A stretch of 64,000 bases of DNA from contig OZ024895.1 in NCBI GenBank assembly GCA_964017195.1, positions 16,968,034 through 17,032,033 on the forward strand, in the 5' to 3' direction. This DNA comes from Siderastrea radians (Eukaryota > Cnidaria > Anthozoa > Scleractinia > Rhizangiidae). Positions 25,201 to 33,996 of the stretch are shown here, piece after piece (within the stretch, counting starts at the first letter, position 1; each line of letters begins with the position of its first letter). The notes under the pieces were generated by a model, which was given only the letters and a program-made list of their open reading frames with translations, was not told the DNA's origin and ran no database searches. Position numbers and translations under genes: made by a program.

Positions 25201-28200
25201 GGTGTAGTTGGTGTTATTGTGGTTGGCACAATAGAGCTTGTAGAAGGACTTGGCGTAGGTTCTGGAAACGGCAATGGTAATAACAAGAAGACAAAGCTGT
25301 AGTTCTCTTCACATTAATTTAACGGTCACTCTTTGAATAGTAAAACATTTTTTAACCATAATTAAGAAAAAAGTTTTAGTCACGAGTAATCCATTGCTAC
25401 ATTTTTGTGTACTGTATTCTAGTGACTGACCTCGTTTTACTGAGCTAATCGCTACTGTGCAAATACAAAGAAGCAAAGGTTCACACTAATGTTTTCCTAA
25501 CAATAAAAGTTTCTACTAAGCAAAGAAGGATACTACATGAACCATGCTTCGCCACAAAATGTTAAAAGTGACGCCATATCTCCGAAATATTTTATATATA
25601 TAACCATGCAATTAGTTGGATTTTGAGTATGATTTAACAATTAGATGCAGTCTTTTAATTGAGCTTTTTTCATGTTTACATAGTTTGTACTCTACAGTGA
25701 AACCCGTATTAAGCGGACACCCTTGGTACCCACGCTAGTGTCCGCTTAAAACAGGGTGTCCTCTTAATATAGGTCTTGATAAGTTGCAAAACAATAGTTT
25801 TATTGACTTTTTTTAACTCCACCTTTATTTATGGCAAACCTTTCGCAACTGGCCGTTCCTGGTAGAATCACTAAATTACCTGGAAAATACGGTCATCATG
25901 TAATAAAAATACTTTCTGGAAATAAACGCTTGAAGTGTCAGCTTAATGCAGGTTTCTCGTAACAAAAAGGCCTGATTTTGGTGTCCGCGTCCGCTTAATA
26001 GAGGTTTCCGCTGAATACAGGCTCGTTTTAAAGTAAACATGGGAAGGAAATTTAGGGGCTTAAGCTGGTGTCCGCTTAATAAAGGGTGTCCGCTTAATGT
26101 GGGATTCGCTTAATACAGGTTTCACTGTATCTTTCGGTAATCTTTGCACTGTCAAGCAACGCAATCTTAGTAAAAATTAAAAGCGCTTTCAGTAGGAAAA
26201 CCCAAACTTACCAATTTTAGTGCAGTTACTGCTACACGTGGTCACCACCTTTGTTGATGTTGCTGTGAGAGTTTTAGTTTGGGTCAAAGTGTGATTGAGC
26301 GTGTTAGTTAAAGTTTGTGTCTGTACTGCTGTACTAGTAGCAGTTAATGTTTCAGTAATTTTTGCTGTACTTGTCGCTGTTAAAACAGCGGTGCTCGTGG
26401 CTGTTGCCGTAGAAGTTGTAGTAGCAGTGATAACATTAGTAGCATTATGGGTCACAGTCGTTTTATCTGTAGCTAAGGTAGTCAAAGTCTGAGTTAACGT
26501 TTCGGTGGCAAACTGAGTCGCGTTCACAGTGTTTGTTTTGGTTGCCGTGGTTACCGCCGTGCTCGTTGCTACTCCGGTGCTGGTCGTAGTTAAGGTAGTG
26601 GTGGCTGTTTCAGTGTGTGTGGAGGTGGCTAGTTTTGTGCTGGTGACAAAATCTGTGTTCGTTGTCGTTAAGGTGTGTGTGTTAGTCTTATTCGCAACGC
26701 TTGTTACAACTGCAGTACTGGTAGCTACATGCGTTGATGTAGCCGTCTCTGTTACAACCGCAGTTGACATCGCAGTCGCTGTACTTGTCGCAACAGCTGT
26801 ACTGGTCTTAGTTTCATGATGTGTGCTGGTAACCAAAGCAGTGTTAGTAGTGTTTACAGTAGCAGTGCTAGTCTCAGTAGCGGTTGTCTTGACAACCGCC
26901 GTGCTAGTCAAAGTATGAGTGTTTGTCGTATTCACCACACCAACACTAGTCGTTGTCAAGGTCTTGGTACTGGTAACTGGCACGTGACTGGTCAATACGG
27001 CGGTACTTGTCTCAGTGGTATAATGTGTGCTAGTAACAGCTTCTGTGTTGGTAGTGGTCACCACATCTGTTCGTGTGTCAGTCTGAGTGGTGCGTGCAGT
27101 ATTGGTTTTGGTTGTAGTCTCCGTGCTTGTAAGAGTCACGACCGCGGTATTTGTTTGAGTCTGAGTGTTAGTCAAGGTCGTTGTGTCCGTTGCAGTCGTG
27201 GTGAGCGTGGTCAGACACGGACCAGGTGTTGAGCACGTGCTGTTGACGGTCGCTGACGACGTGGGTGCAACACAAGTGTGGTAGATTGCAGCGGAGATGC
27301 AAACTGAAGGATAAGTGCACTGAGGAATCTGACATGACCCTGCAGGCACTGCTGCTGCTACAGGATATCGAGCAGGTTGGGGGACGGGTGCGGGATAGGG
27401 TGCGGGTCGTGGTGCGGGATAAGGTGCTGGTGTAGGCAGAGGGTTCGTCACTGGTGCCGGTAATTGAGTGGTCACAGGCAAAGGTGCAGGATGGCCTACT
27501 TTTCCTTCTGAAATAAAACACAAGAAACACAATTTGATTTCCTTCAAGCGCAAAGAACATATAAATGGATTACTTTTACCAAACGTTTCTAAAGAACTAT
27601 CTAGATCTGACACAACAAGACTTGGTTATTAAAGTGTTGATCGAGGTTTTCTTTAATAATGGTTAATACCATACCGATACCAGAGATATTCGCTCGTTTT
27701 GAGTTTGAGGACCACAGGGGTATTTAGTTTTAGCATTTTTTAATCGCCATCTTAAATCAGTGGACTGAAATCATTTACAGAATTTTCTTACTTACTGATA
27801 CCTTTTGTTAGGCTGGACTAAAACTGGAGGTTAAAGTTTAGGTGAATACAGTTTACTACTAAGCCGTTCTCCAACTCACCATTGTTGCACATCTCCCCAC
27901 TCATATCGAATAACATCCCTGACAATCCTTTTATGTCCGTCTGCGCGAACACCAGGGAACTGCTGCCTGCCATTGTTATTAGATCTTGATTCATCGCCTC
28001 ACCAATTTGCACGCACACAATTTTGACCTGTGAACGTCTGAGAGCATCAGCGGCTTGGGAGATTCTCTGCGTCCAATTCACATTCTGATCAAGTGATCCT
28101 GAAACATAACCATTGCATACGTTATTTTCAGTTTTTTTTCTATTGTAAACCCCCCAAAAAATCCACATTGTTTCCCCCTTCTTTAGTTTAGTTACGTTGT

Positions 28201-31200
28201 ATTTTTTTTGTTTTGTTTGTTTCTTTGGCGAAGCTAATAAATAATTTATATCTTAGAATTTTTGCGGCGAACATTGTTAAAAAGTACAAGGCCGAAGAAA
28301 TCCATGCAAATTGCCTAAAGAAAATGTTTGACATCGTTTTTTGAAAGATATATCATAGCTCTTCTCCGATGAAAAATTTCTAGATTGGATAACAAAGATA
28401 TATACACCGTACTGTTCACGTAAATATGACAGGAAACCAGCAGACGCAACGCATTACCATAGAGACAACCATAAACAAGGTTCCCAAATTTCTTGTGAAA
28501 CAAACAGCACCTCAGTCAAGTATTGTTGTACAGCCTTGGTGTACAGGTGAATTAGCTTACTGTATGATTGTTTCCACAGACTCAAATCCACACATGTCTT
28601 ACCATCAGTTTTGCCGTTTGTGAACACAACAAGGGTTCTTGGAACCTGGCGAATGTCCCTTGCACCAGCCTGTGGAACAAACATCCGATCCTTGACCGCA
28701 GTCAACCCAAGATCTGTGCGTGACCATCCAGTGTGATAAGGCAATTGCGTTATCTTCCTCTTCAAATCATCAGCGTCCTTATATCCGTTGAAGGGGATTG
28801 GAAAGTCTACATCAGTGTTGAATGTCATGACACTCATGTGTGTCCCAGGAGGAGATATGTCCAGTTTGTTCATCAGTGTCACCACTATTGATTTCTCTTC
28901 TTCCCATATCGATGGTGAAATGGTGTAGGAGGAGTCCATTAGAATTCCTAAATCCAAAACTTTGTGACATTCTGTTGGATTGTAAAAGAAAAGGTAAGAA
29001 CGCAGCTTTACTGACGGGTGATCCACAGTCTTGTCAACAATACCACTCTCATTCATTACTGTCCTTCAGAAGCCACTCCAGCTCAAACCGGAGGGAGTGG
29101 TACTGTAAGCAAGACGGGAGGTTACGGTGCTTAACTACCGTTTATTCTGTTTATTCAAGACTGCTGATGCAACGCCAGAAAACACCTACGTTATTTGAGA
29201 AGCTATGAGAGACGACGCCAACACCCTCACATCATCTCTCAATAAAGCCGTCATCTGTACATAACAAGATGCTGAACTCAGGCAGCATGGTCGACCTGGA
29301 CTCAAGCAATTGGCCTCCAGCTCGGTCTGACCTGCCAGCTGATGGCACTCATTCATGGGATACAAATGTATGCGGGTAGCCCACTGATACAAAGTGAGGA
29401 GAAATCCCCTTGTTGACAAGGGCAGAGGAAGACTGTGCATGAAACGAAAAGTCCAAGGACACAACACAACTTTGGTCAACGTACGTGTAACAACGTGGAT
29501 TTTAATTTAGGTCTTATTAAATCAAATAGGATGCTTTAACAATGCGGACGTTTTCTGTTGAGAAAATGCTGATAGCAAAACAGAGTATCACAAGAATAAG
29601 GCAAGATCAGTCTAGTATGCATGCCAGTTCCTGTTCTTACCCGAGGCACTGACGGTAGTTGAAGGTAATATCGGCGCTGGCTGGATAACGGGTGGCTCTG
29701 TGGAGTAAAGCAAAACTTTTTTACTTGAGTTCGATGTCATCAAAATTTTCCTTCTCCTTAAAACTTAATGAGTTCGATTCCTATTTGATGTGAATTCGAC
29801 TCTGTTTAAATTAAAATAACACTGTGTATTAATTCTTTCAAGTTTACTGTGCCGAGATGTGATGATTTGGGGTGGAGGCGTTAGACAGAGGAGGCTGAAA
29901 AGTTTCTGTTGCTTCAAACCTGCCCCTCTCATTTTATTGTTGTTTTTGTTGTCGTCGTTGTTGTTGACGTTGTTTTATTCGCAATTTTTATTATTATTCT
30001 TTTTGACATACTGAAACATTTTCATTCTAGCTCTCCCCCCTCCACCTCCCTTTTTAATCCGGTCCTTTTACTCCAGTCTTCATTCACCTTACACGAAGTT
30101 CTGGATCCGGGCAGTGGGTATGACAATGCGACTAGTTGGTTTATAGACCAAAAAAAGAGAAAAAAGCATCTGCCTTTAACTTCTAGCTCGCGTCTTAGGG
30201 CATGTTACGAGACCTACAGGTTATGCCGTTATGTCGAAGTAATGATTAACTATGTTGGCACCACAATCTTGGATTTACATGGCATCAGCTCCAAAGCAAA
30301 TTATGGTCACTGCAGATTATGGCTACCACCGGGACAGCAAGTTTAGACACCAATGACTCGTCACACACACAATTCCTCGGAAAAATTAGGAAAAACTGCA
30401 AATCTTACATGTGGTCCTAAATAGAATTTAACCACTAGAACCAAATAAGGCATTACTAACGATTAGCCTACAAAAGTTTGTTGGTTATTGCCTGAATTGG
30501 GTTCAAGTTACAATTGTTGTAAATCCTTAGCCATACTCACCAGGTTCTACAGGCGGAGGTGTTAGGGTTTCCGTTCCATTTTCTGCAGCTTTACCAATGA
30601 CTAGCTGTACGGGAGGACGTTGAGGAGAAGGGACTGGATTTATTGCTGCCTCACTTCCAGGTACGACAACTTGGGGGTGGACTGGTTCAGCCGGAAGAGG
30701 CTGTGTAGACACTTCTTGTTCAGATGACTCGTTCAATGTTTTGACGTCAATTGGCTGGTATTCTATTTCCGTTTGAGGCTCTTCTTAAGGAAAAATGTGT
30801 ATTGGAAGCAAAGACAACGACAGAAGATGAGTGATGACCACGGCATATACATTTAACCAGGAGCCCATAATTCACAAGGTTGTTCAAAAATGAGATATTT
30901 TTGAAATTTCTATGGTTAATCCTCTGCGTCAGAAACACACTTTTATCAACCGCAGGGGAGCAATTCGCAGTTTTGTGGGTTGGCCTGTTATGCTTCTTAA
31001 ACCCTTCATTGTCTTAAACCCTTTATGAAAGGAGAATGCGCGAGTTTGTAGTGTTGTTTGACAAAATGTAGCGAGTCGCGACAATAGGCCACCAGACAAC
31101 AGGTGCACTAGGTATAAAATAGTTTCTCGTTTAACCGTATAATATCTATTGTGGAGATTAGACATAAGCCTGGTCATATAAAGCACGAGAGGTGTTACTT

Positions 31201-33182
31201 TCCGTTTTACAGCAAGGGAAAAGATGTTCAAAAGAATGATTATGGAGAAAAAGTTAACAAGAACGTGTGATGAAATAATAACGACTAAGAACGACACCGA
31301 TAATGCGATTTTGGTTCGAGGTTGTAAATTGTCAGGGAAGGACACCTGATAATATTTATTTATTCTTTTGGGAAAAAAATAAGGTTTCTGCGTCCTTATT
31401 TGGAGTCCAGTGTCAATTGAGTGGTATGATGTGCGGTATGCTAAAAATTTTGAGGGAGGTAAAAAATACCTTAACAAAAATCGGAATATCTTACAAATTG
31501 AAGTGCGGTGAAGTGTTTAAGTCTTTGTTGGGAAGGGCAACGAACAAAAGTAAGTCATGTGATTCCGCTTTAAGTTATGAGGAGGCGCGGAAAAGTAATG
31601 AAGATTTTGATTATATGGCGGGAAATAGCAATGAAGAGAACCTTTTTTTTTTCTGAATTTAATAATAAAAATAGACAAATTTTTATAGCGCTTAAAAACT
31701 ATAAAATATTCCAAAGCGCTTCATAATAAATATAATAATTATAATCAAATGAATGTAACAAATATGCAATATGTCAGTCCGGAGGCCCTCTGTTTAATTC
31801 CTTTCTTCTAAAATTTCGTCCATAAAGTAGAACTAGTATACCTTTGCAGATTATTGAGACTTCTATTTTATTTATATTTTGGTCACTAGCAATTTACTGA
31901 TCGTGTTTACCTGTATATTATTCTGCTTTTATCACGGTACGCCACGCTCAATTGAACAAACAAGGAAATTCTAAAAAGCGTTTATCTCTCACGTAAAATC
32001 GTTCCCTTTTTTTCCGATTATTTCCCGATTTTCTTCTGGCCCGATTTTCTCACCTACCTTTGTTTCAATTGGTACTTTTTTGTATTATTTTGTAGCCTGC
32101 ATAGATCTGCTTTGTTCATCTACGAATGTCAGCGATCACATCGGAAACCACCCTCTTTCACTAGACACCTAGCGTGGGCTATTGTAAATACGCGAAAGTG
32201 GTTGGTTGACATAAGCAACGATTGGGTTTCTGTGTCCTTGGAATGTCATCTGAGGGTCTAGTAAAACGGCCTTTAAACTACTCGTCCTCATTTGGCCGCG
32301 GATCTAAACTTGGATGATACCCACTCGTATAAACCAGTCTTTGTGGTCCAATTGTTCAGTAGAGCATGGTTCTTTAAATTCAAGCAATTAAGCGATGATT
32401 ACTCTTTTGACAGCGACTGGATTGTCTTCTCTCAAATTTAGGTTTTATAAGAACAGTTATCTTAACTTTCCTACTATGTAACGGTCATGCAGGTAATGCA
32501 AAATCGAGGACATGTCTAAACCCAAGGCCACCTGATCTAAGCTGATTAAAACAAAAAGTTGCCTGCCTTTGTCTTTTATAAGTGTTATTATTATCTATTT
32601 TTCTTTTGGTCTTACTTCTGTGTGGCCTATATAACAATACGGCTAAAATCTCGATATCTCTTTATTCATTGATTAACTCGGTCACATTGTCGAACCAAAG
32701 TAACTGGCTGCCACCCTAGGCCTGCTTTAAACCCTACAACGTGTAGTCGCTAGATAACTTGAACGTCTTGTTAAAGTAAATAAACTTGTCGTTTGTTTCC
32801 ATGGAGGGTTGGGTTTAACGGGAATGCAACTGTTGCCATGTTCATCGAAAAAAAAAATAGCACTCTCAAGTGATTTCAAGAGAGTCTCAAAAACCGTCTG
32901 AAATCACTTACCGTTAACCTCTCACATGAGCTTCAGTTCGTTGTAACATATTGCTTTGTAATTGGTTTCTCGTTTTTCTAACGTGAAACAGCAGCAAATT
33001 CAATAAAATAAACATTTGCCTTGTAGGTCAAGAGGACATTTCTACCTGTTCCTATAACACCCAGGGTCTGCTTTCAATTAGGGCACTTCTTATTTCATCT
33101 TACCTTCTGTGAATTCCGTTTCACTTTTGCCAGAGGCCAAGGAAATGATAATTATTGACACCAGATGGAAGTAAACAATCAT
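7567..33182 (-). CDS. Secreted multidomain protein, gene 2: signal peptide, 2 VWA, mucin-like exon, 4 cysteine-rich cassettes
   Basis: Twenty exons were joined by eye: 33104-33182, 30541-30783, 29641-29697, 28603-28971, 27880-28098, 26212-27507, 25184-25261, 24454-24678, 19582-19740, 18904-18996, 18017-18429, 16649-16811, 15801-15878, 14521-14727, 13374-13535, 12567-12638, 11387-11611, 9611-9784, 8776-9006, 7567-7823. They sum to 4800 nt (1599 aa plus stop) with matching phases. Every junction is phase 1 except the one inside the second VWA (phase 0). Domain order: signal peptide 1-20, Pro/acidic spacer, VWA (127-322), Pro/Thr-rich exon (323-754), cassette 4, VWA (940-1131), cassettes 5, 6 and 7, and a basic tail ending at TAA. 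Pro/Thr spacer exons separate most modules. No transmembrane or GPI segment was seen, so a secreted adhesion, matrix or mucus protein is inferred. The upstream paralogue is gene 1. Alternative splicing of the symmetric exons is possible. The exon model is confident; the function is not known. Confidence 0.82.
7955..8023. repeat. Foldback repeat, about 30-bp imperfect arms
   Basis: GCGGAATATC...CTGATTTAGCC...GGCC pairs with GGCC...GGCTAAGTATCAG...GATATTCCGC around a short loop. A second hairpin (ATATCTGTCA/TGACAGATAT) lies just left, at 7893-7921. Probably one MITE in the last intron of gene 2. Confidence 0.7.
9611..12638 (-). CDS. Gene 2 exons 16-18: spacer and cassette 6 (A6 + B6)
   Basis: Exon 12567-12638 is a Gln/Pro spacer. 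A6 (11387-11611) reads VKKGCFNDL, PRPLPKLIFTDLDNS, DWGSWDGYLDDVVCRCA, FGIENFG. B6 (9611-9784) reads GECWSGVNAGKMYSKDG, then NSCCGNKTTTFVYNI with an adjacent Cys pair not seen in the other B modules. The introns hold a 106-bp satellite array and a 386-bp tandem duplication. Confidence 0.82.
10284..11058. repeat. Two-copy tandem duplication, 386-bp period
   Basis: The block starting CACAATAAACCTGAAGG at 10284 recurs at 10670 and stays nearly identical, with small indels, up to the AACACTTAGAAGGTTAG region. Lies in the intron between A6 and B6 of gene 2. Confidence 0.9.
11720..12450. repeat. 106-bp satellite array, about 7 units
   Basis: Units carry TGTACAAGGTGGTTCTAAC, GTCTGTGGATGAAATCCTAA and AAGCTACTGAGCAGTACTTT. 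Unit starts (GTACAAGG) at 11941, 12047, 12153, 12259 and 12365 give an exact 106-base period; outer units are more diverged. The same family forms a second array at 49390-50100. Confidence 0.92.
13251..13298. repeat. (ATC)n microsatellite
   Basis: TCATCGTCATCATC run in the intron beside the B5 exon. Confidence 0.95.
13374..15878 (-). CDS. Gene 2 exons 13-15: spacer and divergent cassette 5 (A5 + B5)
   Basis: Exon 15801-15878 is a Pro/Thr spacer. A5 (14521-14727, 69 codons) keeps IGCF, FACRCA and FGIHNYG but has lost the PRPLPELLFTDRD block and is six codons shorter than the usual A exon. B5 (13374-13535) keeps GECWSG and NYVYRI. The A5 donor (GGTTTGTA) is weaker than the others, so this border is less certain. 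The module looks relaxed or specialised. Confidence 0.78.
14160..14444. mobile_element. MITE-like element with about 40-bp terminal inverted repeats
   Basis: The left end (GTTACACAAGGCAATTTTTC then ...CTTGCAACGCAA) matches the reverse complement of the right end (GTTACACGAGGCAATTTTTT ...CTTGCAACGCAA). Internal GTTGCGA/TCGCAAC motifs repeat and the centre is also palindromic. No coding capacity. A target duplication could not be fixed, so the superfamily is open. Confidence 0.75.
15677..15709. repeat. (TTTCA)n microsatellite
   Basis: Short pentanucleotide run in a gene 2 intron. Confidence 0.85.
16649..18996 (-). CDS. Gene 2 exons 10-12: Pro/Thr spacer and a VWA domain with intact MIDAS
   Basis: Exon 18904-18996 is a PTxPTPT-type spacer. 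Exons 18017-18429 and 16649-16811 encode a VWA (about residues 940-1131): CNEALDVGVIIDSSDSI (DxSxS intact), GTRTDLAL (motif 2 Thr), VLIVITDGRTNP (motif 3 Asp), then NVRILAVGVGSDV and a final LLKESC. Metal-dependent ligand binding is plausible. The internal intron is phase 0, placed before the VGVG strand, unlike the other two VWAs. This intron holds a MITE inserted in a SINE (17166-17930). Confidence 0.87.
17166..17930 (+). mobile_element. tRNA-derived SINE, split by a MITE
   Basis: The left part, 17166-17225, is tRNA-like: GTCTCCCAGTAGCTCAGTGG carries a box-A match (TAGCTCAGTGG at 17175-17185), followed by GTTAGAGCATCTGACC. The B-box region is mutated (GTGGTTTTAA for GGTTCGAA). The right part, 17879-~17930, continues with GTCGGGGACTCAG, which can pair with the 5' GTCTCC as an acceptor-stem remnant, then a T-rich tail and CGCTCGTGACA. 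The two halves are separated by the TTAA-flanked element 17226-17874. The right end is approximate. Confidence 0.75.
17226..17874. mobile_element. piggyBac-type MITE, 649 bp, TTAA target duplication
   Basis: The left terminus GGTGGCTCGAAAGGGTTTTT and right terminus AAAAACCCTTTCGAGCCTCC are inverted repeats with one mismatch in 20. TTAA flanks both sides (17222-17225 and 17875-17878), the hallmark of piggyBac insertion. There is no transposase ORF, so it is non-autonomous. It lies inside a SINE copy in an intron of gene 2. Confidence 0.88.
18699..18903. repeat. (TCTTA)n pentanucleotide microsatellite
   Basis: About 120 bases of TATCT/TCTTA units (18699-18819), then decayed units up to 18903, where the repeat supplies the splice donor of the spacer exon 18904-18996. 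Confidence 0.93.
19582..24678 (-). CDS. Gene 2 exons 8-9: cysteine-rich cassette 4 (A4 + B4), intron holds a retroelement
   Basis: A4 is exon 24454-24678 (YTKLGCF, PRPLPELIFTDRDAKS, DLVCRCA, FSIQYYG). B4 is exon 19582-19740 (GECWSG, KCVTTNYTKCDP, ECVGEKNVNFVYGI). Together they make the eight-Cys cassette seen seven times in this window, split by a phase-1 intron between YG and ECWSG. This intron (19741-24453) is expanded by the Penelope-like palindrome at 21243-24330. The resemblance to WSC/apple-like carbohydrate-binding folds (GCY...FGxQYG-ECWSG) is suggestive only. Confidence 0.85.
19800..20545. repeat. Interspersed repeat cluster (low-confidence family)
   Basis: Contains a CCCCCC/GGGGGG palindromic start with GAGTACTCCGG, tandem GGATAGGATAT words, and a GCCATTTTGAATTTTGAGGC segment near 20172. 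Related words recur at 54880-55290 (GGTACTCCG) and 62470-62510 (GCCGCCATCTTGG). No coding potential recognised; boundaries unclear. Confidence 0.45.
21373..23160 (-). CDS. Penelope-like reverse transcriptase with GIY-YIG-like C-terminus, 5'-truncated
   Basis: Open for 595 codons from a stop at the inversion junction (23163-23161) to TGA at 21375-21373; the first Met is at 22980. RT landmarks in order: FLYGTAKTHK (PLE-type PKTHK-like motif), VSYDVSSLFTEVP (motif A), TDGCGMGNPLSPVLANIFM (motif B), DRYVDDCF (motif C, catalytic YxDD) and DHFLDTAF. The C-terminal part has VIYEGECSCGENYVGETMR followed by R and EH, matching a GIY-YIG endonuclease core. The frame is intact through all of these, but the N-terminus is missing. 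A retroelement gene, not a host gene. Confidence 0.88.
   Translation of the reverse strand, partial: QLVNKDVSSDHLEDFKHFLRTQTNLFHQNVHSTPDYTYKVLQKLASDPNLVVLSGDKDSSVVIMQREVYVRKLEDMIKDGISNGKYTETEDTTLQDLKSFQSFLVRNFKSSLPLDKIKPTSNQPAFLYGTAKTHKFDNHNEITNENLKLRPIVSTCGTFYYDTAKFLASYLMPLTENEYNIKNTTDFAARLQNRTLDKDEILVSYDVSSLFTEVPLDETFDHIIDAIYERNMLPQLSSKLIFRRLLNSVTRNTVFSFNGKLYRQTDGCGMGNPLSPVLANIFMSKLEADVVRPFNPTFYDRYVDDCFSKKRKDEPDQLLDRLNNYHPNIKFTVEENPDHFLDTAFSYGNDGFDCKVYKKPGKLPTHWSSEVPTKWKRNCITGALHRAKNISTSLDRDIKEIKTTFSNAGYPKKFVSCTIDSFILNNSSEDEPLIPHFLFEERKKICIKLPYCKKNEIASKKFISKLNSFTNFKYIFIILWQTRQIKSLFSLKDKNLHKSHVIYEGECSCGENYVGETMRNFEVRITEHSNICHTSEPARHLLENPSHSFQWRVLCSARSYFKRKIIEGLIIQQRSPTLNKQVNCYVAQLFPSGIT
23182..24199 (+). 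CDS. Second, inverted and 5'-truncated copy of the Penelope-like ORF
   Basis: Starts inside the RT at the FNGKLYRQTDG region (first Met at 23219, MGNPLSP) and runs 326 codons to TGA, identical in protein to the same part of the minus-strand copy. It lacks motif A, so it cannot be a working RT alone; motif C and the GIY-YIG-like end are present. Forms the plus arm of the palindrome. Confidence 0.88.
25121..25171. repeat. (TTTG)n microsatellite
   Basis: GTTTGTTTGTTTG run with TTTC interruptions next to the gene 2 exon 7 donor. Confidence 0.9.
25184..25261 (-). CDS. Gene 2 exon 7: Pro/Thr spacer
   Basis: A 26-codon phase 1-1 exon (EPTPSPSTSSIVPTT ... PPPGGR) between the mucin exon and cassette 4. 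Acceptor TTTCCAG and donor GTAAGGA fit. A (TTTG)n tract at 25121-25171 abuts its donor side. Confidence 0.75.
25695..26127. mobile_element. Tc1/mariner- or pogo-type MITE, 433 bp, TA target duplication
   Basis: Ends CAGTGAAACCCGTATTAAGC and GCTTAATACAGGTTTCACTG are inverted repeats, each flanked by TA (25693-25694, 26128-26129). The interior repeats TGTCCGCTTAA words in both orientations, like subterminal repeats. No transposase ORF. Lies in the intron before the mucin exon of gene 2 is joined to exon 7. Confidence 0.85.
26212..27507 (-). CDS. Gene 2 exon 6: 432-residue Pro/Thr-rich mucin-like exon
   Basis: One 1296-nt phase 1-1 exon. It begins with a Pro/Ala/Tyr stretch (PAPYPAPRPAPYPAPVPQ), then a short Cys-containing segment (CQIPQCTYPSVC ... 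CVAP ... C ... C). A long array of Thr-rich units with the theme TSTAVVTxTxTxT follows, and the exon ends CSSNCTKI. Many NxT sequons occur (NTT, NHT, NAT). Such Thr density predicts heavy O-glycosylation and an extended stalk. The antisense strand gives long Val-rich ORFs that are artefacts of the repeat. Confidence 0.88.
27880..28971 (-). CDS. Gene 2 exons 4-5: VWA domain with altered MIDAS
   Basis: Exons 28603-28971 and 27880-28098 encode a von Willebrand factor A domain (about residues 127-322). Motif 1 is MDSSYT, a DxSxT form of DxSxS. The motif 2 Thr is present (GWSRTDLGL). Motif 3, normally TDG, reads VVFTNGKTDG, so the metal-binding Asp position is Asn. The intron (phase 1) falls just after that motif. 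The C-terminal half (VKIVCVQIG ... MAGSSSLVF) lacks the usual VGVG and ends near a Cys (GEMCNN). It folds like a VWA but may bind metal poorly; that is inference from the lost residue. Confidence 0.85.
29641..30783 (-). CDS. Gene 2 exons 2-3: Pro-rich low-complexity spacers
   Basis: Exon 2 (30541-30783, 81 codons) is rich in Pro, Glu, Val and Gln. Exon 3 (29641-29697, 19 codons) is a short Pro/Ser/Thr linker (PPVIQPAPILPS...). Both are phase 1-1 with good AG and GT borders and lead into the first VWA. No fold is recognised; they are probably extended and O-glycosylated. Confidence 0.75.
31660..31740. repeat. AT-rich dispersed repeat with GCGCTT words
   Basis: TTTTTATAGCGCTTAAAAAC and CCAAAGCGCTTCATAATAAA resemble a motif common at 3' ends of invertebrate non-LTR elements. 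Only the motif was recognised; no ORF. Lies in the second intron region of gene 2. Confidence 0.4.
33104..33182 (-). CDS. Gene 2 exon 1: start codon and signal peptide
   Basis: The ATG at 33182-33180 opens MIVYFHLVSIIIISLASG, a short n-region, a hydrophobic core and a small-residue cleavage region, then KSETEFTE. The donor GTAAGATG leaves phase 1. The exon is 79 nt, exactly as in the first exon of gene 1 (48499-48577), which supports both starts and the paralogy. An upstream in-frame Met exists, but starting there would bury the hydrophobic core. Confidence 0.85.
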
Positions 33183-33785
33183 TTTTACGATGCTGGAGTT
33201 TTGTCTAGAGAAACATAAATATGTATTTGAAGGCGGTAAGCTGACTCTGTTTTCTTCTGTAAACGTAGTTTCAGTGAGAAATAACTGTCGTATGACGTAA
33301 ACTTTGTTTACTCGTGGTAGGTAATGAAACGAAGTCTTCATTTCACACAGACAATCTAAGTAGCTCACAACAATAAATGAAAATTTATGAAACAGGGAAA
33401 GTCGGCGATAATATTTCCAAACGTGCGTATTATAACAACATTGAAACAAAATCTAAACACATTTTTAACACCTTTTTATATGAACGTATTGTCAACTATC
33501 CTTTCGTTGAACGACAGATAAATGGAGCGTGACCTACAATGGTTTCCTAGTTTAATTTTCCCGTGTATTTTGACAGTGTGCAGTGAGCCACGAGAATAAA
33601 CCACCTGAAAACAGGTCCTGACCACGGTATCTTTCATCACCTAAGATAGTATCTGTTTTTATCTACGTTTTAAAAGGACAAAATCAAAAGTTCAATTAAA
33701 CTTTTTGGATAAACGCACAGGGTCCATAGGAGCGAAACATCTCCAATGAACGTTATAAATCTTTCGGTTTCTTTGCATATCTTGT

Positions 33786-33996
33786 ACCCAGAGTCCTCAG
33801 GCTTCTTGGTCAGCGGATGGTTACCGGGAGAGACTCTGGCGTAGTGAAAAGAAAAAGATTTTTTATTGGCTGTTTACTGTAAAAAAAAAAAACAACTAAG
33901 AACCGTTAACCGCAGGATTTCTGCGGTTAAAATTACAGTAACCCAGAGTCTCTCCTGGTGACTACCCGCTGATCAAGAAAACTGAGGACTCTGGGT
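33786..33996. mobile_element. Foldback/MITE-like element with about 55-bp inverted arms
   Basis: ACCCAGAGTCCTCAGGCTTC followed by TTGGTCAGCGG and GGGAGAGACTCTGG is mirrored by the right arm ending ACTGAGGACTCTGGGT, with several mismatches. The centre has its own hairpin (AACCGCAG/CTGCGGTT). No coding capacity. Confidence 0.75.

Noticed and set aside
26295..27232. Long Val-rich plus-strand ORFs opposite the mucin exon
   Set aside because: Antisense shadow of the Thr-rich repeat on the minus strand, which has proper splice borders and phase.
30929..31477. 182-codon minus-strand ORF
   Set aside because: No domain, no signal of conservation, overlaps a plus-strand ORF of similar openness (31303-31656) and lies in a gene 2 intron; best seen as chance.
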